DNA from: Paracoccaceae bacterium
GTDB lineage: Bacteria; Pseudomonadota; Alphaproteobacteria; Rhodobacterales; Rhodobacteraceae
Assembly (NCBI GenBank): GCA_012036325.1
Contig: JAAUPC010000134.1
Coordinates: 1 to 8,642, forward strand
DNA: 8,642 nt
Direction of reading: 5' to 3'
Below, piece by piece: positions 1 to 7,060 of the stretch. The first letter of the stretch is position 1; every line of letters starts with the position of its first letter. The position numbers were made by a program, and so were the translations under genes. Below the pieces are notes generated by a model, which was given only the letters and a program-made list of their open reading frames with translations, was not told where the DNA came from and did not search any database.

Positions 1-1
1 G

Positions 2-301
2 CCAGGGGCAGACCGGGTGGGGCGGACGGTTTCCACTGGCCGCCTTTCGTCATTGCACCCACGCTGCCCGTCGCCCGAAGGGCTTGACGCTTGGGGTGAT
101 GCGGCGGCGGCGGTGCTGGTGGCGGTGGGGCAGGGGGGCATAGACCCAGATGGTTTGCTTGACCGGCTTGAAGACCTGCCGCCCCCGATGGGCGATGGGC
201 AAGGGCCGATGATGCAGCTTTGGCAGGCCGGGGGGGCGCCGCAGCCCTGTGACGCCGCCGATTGTGACGCGGTTCTGCAGACCCTTTTCAGTTGTTCATG
301 A
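2..301 (+). CDS. tagF: TagF/ImpM-like T6SS accessory protein, 3' fragment
   Basis: The C-terminal part of a protein whose start lies left of the window; the frame is open from base 2 to the TGA at 299-301, 99 residues. The first visible residues include DRVGR, a signature of the TagF/ImpM family (normally followed by a F-P-L type segment). The rest (PEGLDAWGDAAAAVL, then DPDGLLDRLEDLPPP and a closing LW segment) fits the helical C-terminal half of TagF. In T6SSs such as those of Pseudomonas and Agrobacterium, TagF is a post-translational regulator that restrains secretion. The PP2C phosphatase farther right fits that setting. Oddity: between about 26 and 76 the residues in this frame look atypical, while neighbouring frames give RFPLAAF and VIAPTLPVA, so local compensating indels are possible. 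The 3' end overlaps the convergent vgrG by 14 bp. The family call rests on short similarity and is moderate. Confidence 0.55.
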   Translation, partial: PGADRVGRTVSTGRLSSLHPRCPSPEGLDAWGDAAAAVLVAVGQGGIDPDGLLDRLEDLPPPMGDGQGPMMQLWQAGGAPQPCDAADCDAVLQTLFSCS

Positions 302-2597
302 TCTTGGCGCCCTTGACGGTCACGTTCCCCGTCGCTTTCACGTTGATCTTGCCCGACCCCTTGATGGTGACGTCTTTGCCCTCGATGTTGATCGTGCCGT
401 CCTTCTTCATCGAGATTGAGGCAGAGCCTGTCTTCAGAACAATGGCATCGGCGGCCTCGATTGTGATGGTCTTGCCTGCCTTGATCGCCAAGGCACCCGC
501 AATGTCGTGCAGCGCGTCCTTGCCGACCTTGGTGGCCTGAGAGCCGCCAACCTCGGTCGCCTGGTCCTTGGCGACCTTGACCGACATCCCGCCACCCACG
601 GTGACCCCCTGGTCCGACCCGATGGAAACTGACTGTTTGGCCCCGATCGTCCAACTGTCGTCGCTGCCGATGGTATGGGTCTGGTCGTTGCCACGGTGAC
701 CGAGCGGCTGGCACCGATGGTGTTGGTTTGACTTGCGCCCACACTGCGCACTTCCGCCGCCCCCACCGTATCCGTGCGCGCGGCACCGACGGTGATGGTC
801 TGCGCAATCGCAACGGTCTGGCTGTGGTTGGCCCCGATGGTTTCATCCGAATTCGCGCCGATGCTGATCGTTTCGTTCGACCCGACGGTCAGGGACCGGT
901 TCGAGCCGACCGTCTCATCATCATTCACCCCGATGCTGACAGTGCGGTTGTTGCCTACCGACACCGACTTGTCGTTGCCCACGCTTTCGGTGCGGTCATG
1001 CCCAACAGACTGGGTGCCGTCATGGCCCACATCCTCGACCCAGTCATTGCCGATGGTGCGGGTTTCGTTGTTCTTGACCAGTTCGGTGTGGTCCTTCTCG
1101 GCCTGGAAATAGACCTCTTCCGCCCCGGCCTTGTCTTCGAACCGCAGCTCGTTGAACCCGCCGGATGACGGCGTGGACCAGCTTTTCCAGCCCGACTGGC
1201 TAGCATTGCCGGGCAGACCGTAGGGCACGGTGTTCTGCCCATTATAGACCCGTCCGGTTATGATCGGCTGATCGGGGTCGCCTTCCAGAAAGTCGACGAT
1301 CACCTCATGACCGATGCGGGGGATCTGGATGAACCCCCAGCCCGCCCCCGCCCAGGCCGCCGAGACGCGGACAAAGCAGGAGGAGTTTTCGTCTTTGCCG
1401 TCCAGACGGTCCCAGTGGAAATGCACCTTCACGCGGGAGTATTCATCGCAGAAAATCTCGGCCCCCGAAGGCCCTACGACCACTGCCGTCTGCGGCCCGG
1501 CCATGCGCGGCTTTGGCGAAATGCGCGCAGGCCGGAAGGGGATTGAGGCGGGCGAAAGCTCCATTGTCACTTCATAGCCCGACCCATCGCGCGACTGCCC
1601 GGCGCGCAGTTCTTCATCCCACATCACATAGGCGGCTGAGATCACCAGATAGGCGATATTCTCGGCCTCACGCGGGAAAAGCTCCAACGTGAAACTGTGG
1701 CCGGACCACAGCTGCCGCGCGGTGCCCTTGGCCGTCACCCGGTGCTGGTTGGCCTGCAATTCGTGCAAGCGACGTTCGGTGATCTTCTGCCCCGGGTCCA
1801 GTTCGGTATAGCGGCCGGGGTAGTGATAGACCTCGGCCTTGTCTTCCTTGTGGCCGACGGGGGCGTCGGTCAGTGCTGTCAGATCGAACGAGGGTTTGAC
1901 GAAATCATAATCGGTGGCGGTGAACTTGCCGCTGCGCACCTGCGCCTTTGGCACCCATTGGGTGATGAAATCGCCTTCACGAAAGCTGACGCGGCTGTCG
2001 GGTTCGTAAGGCACCTTTTCGCTGCCCTCGGCGGCTTCGAGCGCCTCATTCGCGTCCGAGATCACCAGCGTGTGGCCATCCTCGGCGTGGGTGAAGTGGT
2101 AGAATATGCCCTCATCCTCCATCAGCCGTTGCACGAAGTTCAGATCGCTTTCGCCATACTGGACGCAGTACTCGCGCTTGTCGTACTTGCCGCGCAGTGC
2201 CAGCTTGAACTTGGCATTCGGGTAGGCCTTGAACACCTCTTCCACGATGTCGGGGGTGCTTTTTGCCTGAAAGATGCGGTTGTCGCTGTCCAGCGACAGA
2301 AACCACAGCCAGGGCCGCAGCGTCATGCGGAAGAAGGCCAGATCATCGCGGATCTCTTCCAGCGCGAAATCGGCGACGATCCCGTGAAAGTGGCGCGGCG
2401 TCTCGCCCTTGACGGTAATTACCGCCGGGGTACCCAGCACATCCAGAGGTTTGACGTCCATGTCCTTGCAGGAAATCAGCAGCGAATAGGCGAAGGGTTG
2501 GGATATCCGATCCTCGCCCTCCATCCGCGCGAAAGATCTCAGCCTCGATGGCGGGAATGGAAATGGTGATGTCGCGGTCAGCTGTCACGGGGGCCAT
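288..2597 (-). CDS. vgrG: VgrG/TssI spike protein, frame interrupted twice
   Basis: VgrG forms the trimeric needle tip of the T6SS. The coding sequence lies in three pieces: 2597 to about 2530, 2524 to about 693, and about 692 to 288. First and last pieces share a frame; the middle one is offset by one base, so the shifts cancel, giving about 769 residues if repaired. Domains in order: a gp27-like N-terminal part with the family hallmark MEGEDRISQPFAYSL (from about residue 25); a segment with YGESDLNFVQRLMEDEGIFY; a gp5-like OB-fold at about 364-454 containing EYSRVKVHFHWD, GWGFIQIPRIGHEVIVDF and DPDQPIITGRVYN; a beta-helix of VG-type octads; and a DUF2345-like tail ending KGAKIMNN. No extra effector domain follows. 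The start at 2597 (MAPVTADRD) has only a weak AAGG directly before it, so the start is uncertain. No effector or adaptor gene lies downstream, because the convergent tagF begins at once. Confidence 0.9.
520..1069 (-). repeat. Degenerate octapeptide repeats of the VgrG beta-helix
   Basis: This part of vgrG encodes a run of 8-residue units of the form x-V-G-x-N/D-x-T/S-x, for example VGNDKSVS, VGNNRTVS and VGSNRSLT. In VgrG and phage gp5 such units build the three-stranded intertwined beta-helix of the needle. The underlying DNA is a degenerate 24-bp periodic repeat. The last units (after about 600) become irregular before the K-rich terminal tail. The C-terminal frame break near 692 sits inside this repeat. 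Confidence 0.8.
690..695 (-). other. Probable one-base deletion in vgrG (C-terminal break)
   Basis: Read on the minus strand, the repeat frame ends at SRSVTV and then becomes non-VgrG residues (ATTRPIPSAATT). Moving one base gives GNDQTHTIGSDDSWTIG, which continues the octad pattern exactly, and runs on to KIMNN. One missing base in the codon joining VTV and GND (about 692/693) explains both. Confidence 0.75.
2525..2531 (-). other. Probable one-base insertion in vgrG (N-terminal break)
   Basis: On the minus strand the N-terminal frame reads IPAIEAEIFRA and then leaves the VgrG pattern, while the next frame begins at MEGEDRIS. The family normally reads F-R-R/x-MEGE without a break, which needs six bases between TTT and ATG. 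The window has seven (CGCGCGG). One extra base in this CG-alternating tract is the simplest reading. Confidence 0.65.
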
Positions 2598-2650
2598 CCT
2601 TGAAGGAACGGTGCAGTTGAAAAGGTCGTCACGGAAAAATGGTGACGGCA

Positions 2651-2656
2651 AGTATA
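2651..2656 (-). promoter_or_regulatory. Possible -10 element of a vgrG promoter
   Basis: The 136-bp gap between the TssM-like gene and vgrG (2598-2733) contains TATACT on the minus strand, about 54 bp before the proposed vgrG start. No convincing -35 box sits at the expected distance, so this is a weak call. The gap holds no clear terminator; only a 4-bp GCCG/CGGC stem near 2704-2719 was seen. Confidence 0.3.
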
Positions 2657-2733
2657 GCGCCATTTGATGGGCTTGGCGCGTAGGAAGTTCCCTCTTTTGG
2701 CAGCCGATCTTTGGCGGCTTCCAACTGGGTCGG

Positions 2734-5223
2734 CTACAGCACCGCCGGGCAGGAAAAGCCCTGCATCAGCTTGCGCAAGGCGAGGGGATTTTGCGGCTTG
2801 TCAACGACGATCTCAAGGAAAAGCCGCGACTGATCGGCTCGAAGGTCAACCAGAAAGCGGGTGCCGTTGTCCCGGTCGCGCAGGCGCAGGGGGGCCAGAA
2901 GCCGCAACAGGCCCCAATAGCCGGGCTGGGTCAGCCGCGCCTCCCCCTCGCCCGAGTTGAAGGTCACTTCGATCCCGGCGTCGGGCTGGGCACCGGGCCA
3001 GGCCAGCACCAGACTGTCGGTTGTGGCTTCCACAGGTCCGCCCGCGCCGCCAAGACTTACAAAGGCGCGCCCCCGTTCCGCAAGCGCCGAAAGGGTCAGT
3101 TCCAGCCCGGGCTGTCCGCCGGAGGCACCTGCAGGGAACAGGCCCGCGCCGATTTCGACCGCGCGCTGCAGGAAGACGGCGCTGTCCTGGGTCAGGCCCT
3201 CAAACAGCGCTTCAGGCTTCCAGCGCCACGGGGTTTCGGACATGTCCAACATCTGGGCGGCACGGCCCTTGACGAAACGGTCCACCAGCCCGCCCGGAGC
3301 AAGGAGAAGGGCCACCTTGTCTGGCTCTGCATCGGCCCCTTCGGCAAAGGGAAAGCGGTTAGCCGTCACGGCCATGCAGGTTTCCAGAACCTCGGTCTGC
3401 CAGACGCGGGTCAGGTCGTTTGACATGAGGTCGGCATGCGCGGCACCCGTTTGGGCCAGCGTATCCTCAACCAGCTGCACCACGACCTTGGGCGCCACCC
3501 CAAGTGCTGCGACCGAGGCCGCGCGGTCCTGCACGCTCATCAACCGGCTTTGGCCTTTTTCCCCGTCTCGGTCTTGTGCCGCCAGAGCCACGTTCAGCCC
3601 AGCGAAAAGCGTTGCAATGTCCTGCATCCGCCCGGCTTCGACATATTGGATCATCGGCCCAAAGACGGCAGCGACCTGCAACTGCTGTGGATGCGTGCGA
3701 CGCCGGTCAGTGCCGCCAGCCTGCACCCAGACCTCACGCAACAGCCCCTCAAGCGGCGAGGCGCGCCGCGCCATTTCGCCTGAGATGCGGACCGAGGCTT
3801 CGGGAGAGACAAAGGCCCGCACGCGCAGGTCGGCAAGATAGTCCGACCAGTGTTGCAGGGTCTGGTCCTGCAGCCGGTCCATCAAGATGTCGGGCGTGTC
3901 GTTCTGAGGGGGTGGCAGGGTGTCGAACAGCCGCGTCGCTTGATCGCGGGCTGCCTGTACCGCAAGCCCTGCGCCAAAATCACGGGCGTAATCCCATCCC
4001 GTTTGGGTGAAAAGGCCGGGCAGGGGTTGGTCCATCGCAAGGCCGGATTTGCGGTTGAGGATGACAGACAGACCGGGCACGGCGGTAACGGGGTCCCAGC
4101 CTGGAAGTGCCTCCACAGCAGCCGAGCGGCGCAGTTCCAGATAGGCGCGGTCAGGCTCCGCCGCCTCGGCGGCGATGTCACGCGCCTGGGCCAGAAGTTC
4201 GGTATCCGGCGATGGTGGCGGGGTGTCCAAAGGCTGCAAACGCAGAAGATGGGGGGAAAGGCCCAGCAACGAGGGGTCAGCGCCAGCCCGGTCCCCCGCC
4301 CAGCCCGCAAGCCAAGCGGGTTGCCAGTCAGGCGGGACATTGGGAGTGTCGGTCGCCCCGGCACTTGCCAGCACCGACCAGGCGCGCAGCGTATCATAGG
4401 CGGCGGCGGGGTCACCTTCCGTTGCAAGCGCCCGGTCGATACCTGCAGCGAGGACAGGCGGCAAATGGCGCTGCAGGGCGGCCTGATAGGTGGCCTCGGC
4501 CGTCTCTTGCGCGTCAGGGCCGATCAACCCGGCGAAAAGGTTGACCGGTGCCTTGGCACGGGCGATTGCGGTATTGCGCGCCTCGGCACCAAGATCATCC
4601 AGCCGGCGGGCCAGATCGGGGAAAGGTCCGTCGCGGTCGAGGCCAATGCTAAGGGCCCGAGCGGCGAAGGTGGCCCCAAGATCGCGGTGGAAGCGGTATT
4701 CGACCAGTGCCGCCCAGCCCACCACGGCCAAAACGAAACCGAAACCCAGCACCACAAGGATACCCGTCCAGCCCGCCGTCGCGGGAGAGGTGTCAAAAGC
4801 ACGGCGGCGGTTGTCCAGCCGCAGAAGGCAGTCGGCCACGAATGCCGAGGTTCCGGCATGGTCCGGCTGCCCGGCCGCGCGGCGCTGATATTCTGCCAGG
4901 TCGGCGGGCGACACCTCGCGCCCTTCGAACATCATGCGCCGCGCCTCAACCCCCCACTCCGCCACATTGATCGCCGGATTGTCCCGCGCCTTCTGGTCCA
5001 GAATCAGCGCCAGCGCCGCACGGGCCGGGGGAACGGCGGCACCCGGTATCCCGGCGCGCTGCAGGCCGGTGGCAAAGCGGTCAAGCAGGGTAGCGGCATG
5101 GCGCAGCAGGTCAGACTGGCGTTCCCCGGTCACAATGGGCAGCCGGTCGGCATAAGCCAGCACCGGTTCGGCCAGACGGGCAATCAGGGCATCGGGTGCA
5201 TCTGGCCCTTTCGCGCCTGCCAT
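2734..5223 (-). CDS. DotU-like/TssM-periplasmic fusion protein of the T6SS membrane complex
   Basis: An 829-residue inner-membrane protein. Residues about 11-142 resemble a short DotU/TssL cytoplasmic domain: LLRHAATLLDRF, then ARAALALILDQKARDNP (compare the DotU pattern ARYALCALxDE) and a closing LLRLDNRRR. A single hydrophobic helix spans about 152-174. The remaining 650 residues follow the IcmF/TssM periplasmic region: LPGLFTQTGW near 401, ASPLEGLLREVW near 488, APGGLVDRF near 642, TPWRWKPEALF near 664, and a final FSCPAVL. The usual TssM N-terminus, with two helices and a Walker-type GTPase domain, is absent; full TssM is normally about 1100-1200 residues. Start: ATG at 5223, preceded by AAGGAAAG at good spacing inside the end of the peptidase gene, 3 bp after its stop. 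Last gene of the operon. The TssM part is secure; the DotU part is moderate. A separate canonical TssM may exist outside the window. Confidence 0.82.
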   Translation of the reverse strand: MAGAKGPDAPDALIARLAEPVLAYADRLPIVTGERQSDLLRHAATLLDRFATGLQRAGIPGAAVPPARAALALILDQKARDNPAINVAEWGVEARRMMFEGREVSPADLAEYQRRAAGQPDHAGTSAFVADCLLRLDNRRRAFDTSPATAGWTGILVVLGFGFVLAVVGWAALVEYRFHRDLGATFAARALSIGLDRDGPFPDLARRLDDLGAEARNTAIARAKAPVNLFAGLIGPDAQETAEATYQAALQRHLPPVLAAGIDRALATEGDPAAAYDTLRAWSVLASAGATDTPNVPPDWQPAWLAGWAGDRAGADPSLLGLSPHLLRLQPLDTPPPSPDTELLAQARDIAAEAAEPDRAYLELRRSAAVEALPGWDPVTAVPGLSVILNRKSGLAMDQPLPGLFTQTGWDYARDFGAGLAVQAARDQATRLFDTLPPPQNDTPDILMDRLQDQTLQHWSDYLADLRVRAFVSPEASVRISGEMARRASPLEGLLREVWVQAGGTDRRRTHPQQLQVAAVFGPMIQYVEAGRMQDIATLFAGLNVALAAQDRDGEKGQSRLMSVQDRAASVAALGVAPKVVVQLVEDTLAQTGAAHADLMSNDLTRVWQTEVLETCMAVTANRFPFAEGADAEPDKVALLLAPGGLVDRFVKGRAAQMLDMSETPWRWKPEALFEGLTQDSAVFLQRAVEIGAGLFPAGASGGQPGLELTLSALAERGRAFVSLGGAGGPVEATTDSLVLAWPGAQPDAGIEVTFNSGEGEARLTQPGYWGLLRLLAPLRLRDRDNGTRFLVDLRADQSRLFLEIVVDKPQNPLALRKLMQGFSCPAVL

Positions 5224-5226
5224 AAG

Positions 5227-6117
5227 CTACAGCTTTCCTTCCGCCGCCCAGGCCCGCAACGTTTCTTCGCCCACCTCGAAATGCATCGAATCTTCGCGGT
5301 TGTAGGCGGCACCCCAGAACCAGCCCTCTTCATTGAAATACTCAGCCAGTATCAAAAGCCCGAACTGCGTGCCCCCGTCGGCAAAACCGTCCAGCTCACC
5401 CTCCAGCGTCAGGTCAATCGCCGTGGCCCAGGAGTGGTTTGATATCCCCGTCGATGACCCGCGAATAAGCCGCACGCACAGCGCCCCCGCCGTGCCGACC
5501 TTGGCATAGATGTCGGGGTCGGTCTCTTTCAGCCGGTTCATCACCCGTTCAAGGCTTTCCAACGCCGGGCGCAGCATGGTGACCTTGATCGGCCCAATCT
5601 GGCGAGTTTCCAACAGCTCCTTCAGTCGCGCGTTGGTCATCGGTTGGCAATCGGTGTTGTAGCTGTCGCGCGGTTGGCCCAGAATCTCCAGCATGGTCTT
5701 GTTGCGCGGTTGGGTGATCCCGTTGTTGAAGCGGGTCTTGGCCAGCTTCATCTGTTCGGTCAGGTTTTCGGTGGCGTCTTGACCTTCAAAATCCTCATCC
5801 GGCAGCAGGGCGGCCGGGTCGATCTGGATCACATCGGGGGCGGCATCGGGGGCCGACATGGCGACCGGTGCGCGATTGGCCAGAAGGCTGAGGTCCTCAC
5901 GCAGGCGGGTCAGGTCGGCATCCTGCGCTTCGGCCTTGGTGCGGCTTTCAGCGACAGCGGCCTCAAGCTGCGCCACGCTTTCCTCAAGCCGCTGCAAGCG
6001 CAGGTCGGTGCCGCCGTCTGCCGTATCGATTAGGGTGGTCACCACAGCAAAGACGATGGCCGCGACGATGACGCCAATGGCCACGATGATCGGGCCGATC
6101 AGGGTTCCCTTGCCCAT
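5227..6117 (-). CDS. Membrane-anchored M15 peptidoglycan peptidase, TagX-like
   Basis: A 296-residue protein with an N-terminal membrane helix (about 7-29), an apparent coiled coil (about 36-82, QRLEESVAQLEAAVAESR), a linker, and a C-terminal M15/VanY-type metallopeptidase domain. The zinc-binding pattern is intact: H228 and D235 in SNHSWATAID, and H279 in DSMHFEV, with D276 three residues before the last histidine as the likely catalytic acid, as in the Peptidase_M15_4 type. The catalytic part should face the periplasm and cleave peptide cross-links or stems. In Acinetobacter, TagX has the same plan (membrane helix plus M15-type L,D-endopeptidase) and is needed for T6SS assembly. The operon position, 3 bp from genes on both sides, suggests the same role here; that role is inferred. 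Start: ATG at 6117 with AAGGTGGG seven bases upstream. Cleavage specificity cannot be read from the sequence. Confidence 0.85.
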   Translation of the reverse strand: MGKGTLIGPIIVAIGVIVAAIVFAVVTTLIDTADGGTDLRLQRLEESVAQLEAAVAESRTKAEAQDADLTRLREDLSLLANRAPVAMSAPDAAPDVIQIDPAALLPDEDFEGQDATENLTEQMKLAKTRFNNGITQPRNKTMLEILGQPRDSYNTDCQPMTNARLKELLETRQIGPIKVTMLRPALESLERVMNRLKETDPDIYAKVGTAGALCVRLIRGSSTGISNHSWATAIDLTLEGELDGFADGGTQFGLLILAEYFNEEGWFWGAAYNREDSMHFEVGEETLRAWAAEGKL

Positions 6118-6120
6118 GGG

Positions 6121-6878
6121 TCAGCCCACCTTCAGATCAACCACGATGACCGACACATTGTCCGGCGCGCCTTCGGCCAGAGCGCGCTGCAAAAGCGCTT
6201 GGCAAATGGTCAGGGCGGGGTCGGGCTGTATCAGGATGGCCTCTATATCCTGTGCATAGACGCAGCGCGGCAACCCATCCGAACAGAGCAGAAGCCGATC
6301 CCCCGCCACTAGCGGCACGGCGGCATGATCGACCTCAATCTCGGGCGCGGCCCCCACGGCACGGGTGATCACATGCGCCTCGGGGTGACCCTCAGCCTCG
6401 GACAGGCCAAGCTCGCCCCGGTCAACCATGTCCTGCACCACGGTATGGTCATGGGTCAGAAGCCGCAGCCGTCTGCCGCGCAGAAGATAGGCCCGGCTGT
6501 CGCCCGCCCAGGCAACATGCGCAATGCCTTGCGAGATGAAAAGCGCCACCACTGTCGCCCCCATCGTCCGCGCCCCAAGTGACCCCGCAGCGGCGCGGAT
6601 GCGGCCATTCGCAAGTTCGATCGCATCTTCCAGCGCTTCGGCCGGGGGGGCGTCGTCAGCAATGTCGGCCAGCGTATCGACCACCAGATCAGCCGCGATG
6701 GCCCCCCCTCATGCCCACCCATCCCGTCGGCCACCGCCCACAGGATGCCGGAGGGATCGGCCAGAATGGCATCCTCATTCTTGGAGCGGACCGCGCCGCG
6801 ATGGGTCAGCCCATGGCCTTCGGGGCGGGGAAAGGCTGTCGGCGCTAGGTAAGGCACAACGGTTGTGGGTAGGTTCAT
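6121..6878 (-). CDS. pppA: PP2C-family Ser/Thr phosphatase (PppA-like), frame broken once
   Basis: A protein phosphatase of about 252 residues after repair. The PP2C motifs are all present: RSKNEDA and VADGMGGHEGG in the first piece (6878 to about 6709), and MGATVVAL, WAGDSRAYLLR, LTHDHT, ITRAVG, LLLCSDGL and APDNVSVIVVD in the second (about 6701 to 6121). The metal-binding aspartates of DGMGG, SDG and PDN are therefore kept. The reading breaks at a run of seven G; eight would restore GGHEGGAIAADL. In several T6SSs PppA reverses phosphorylation by the kinase PpkA and so switches firing off. No kinase or FHA protein is seen here. Start: ATG at 6878 (a GTG lies one codon before), with GGGA about ten bases upstream. 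First gene of the right-to-left operon; its stop is 3 bp before the peptidase start. Confidence 0.85.
6702..6708 (-). other. Homopolymer frameshift in the PP2C gene
   Basis: Seven C on the plus strand (G on the coding strand). With seven, the frame after HEGG becomes PSRLIWW, unlike the family. With eight, it becomes HEGGAIAADLVVDTL, a normal PP2C continuation. A missing base in the run, by sequencing or by slippage, is the direct explanation. Confidence 0.8.
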
Positions 6879-6995
6879 CACCGCAGCGATTCCCTTTCAC
6901 ACAAAGCAGCGCAAAGGTTGCGGCACTTTGGCCGGGGGCTGGCGGGGCGATGGCAAACCAGATGCATGCCGAAGGGTCCGATGAAATGGCTGCGA

Positions 6996-7024
6996 TTGAA
7001 AACAGCTGCAACATAGCATAGGCT
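6996..7024 (+). promoter_or_regulatory. Possible promoter of the OmpA-domain gene
   Basis: TTGAAA (6996-7001) and TAGGCT (7019-7024) are separated by 17 bp. The -35 box is good and the -10 poor. It overlaps the proposed opposite-strand promoter, so the two units may share one divergent control region. The 182-bp gap between the two starts otherwise shows no gene. Confidence 0.3.
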
Positions 7025-7038
7025 GCGGGTGCTCTTAA
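7010..7038 (-). promoter_or_regulatory. Possible promoter of the phosphatase-peptidase-TssM-like operon
   Basis: On the minus strand a TTAAGA (7038-7033) and a TATGTT (7015-7010) are separated by 17 bp, each matching four of six sigma-70 consensus bases. It points toward the PP2C gene and would leave a leader of about 125 bases. No operator was identified. Confidence 0.35.
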
Positions 7039-7060
7039 CATAAATTTTGGGGTGATTTTG

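Noticed and set aside
288..520. An evolved VgrG effector domain at the C-terminus
   Set aside because: The tail after the octads is the ordinary short Lys/Gly/Ile-rich end finishing KGAKIMNN, with no additional domain.
520..1069. Regular DNA repeats resembling a CRISPR or minisatellite array
   Set aside because: The period is 24 bp, degenerate, and translates into VgrG octads; there are no spacers.
1697..2569. A 290-codon open frame on the + strand
   Set aside because: Antisense to the well-supported gp27-like part of vgrG; no ribosome binding site or domain seen.
3850..5442. A 530-codon open frame on the + strand
   Set aside because: It lies opposite the TssM-like and peptidase genes, both of which carry clear family motifs. 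Its residues are low-complexity Gly/Arg/Gln-rich with no recognisable domain, as expected from antisense of GC-rich coding DNA.
6702..6708. Programmed ribosomal frameshifting in the PP2C gene
   Set aside because: There is no slippery heptamer context with a downstream structure that I can see, PP2C genes are not known for it, and similar breaks occur in neighbouring genes.
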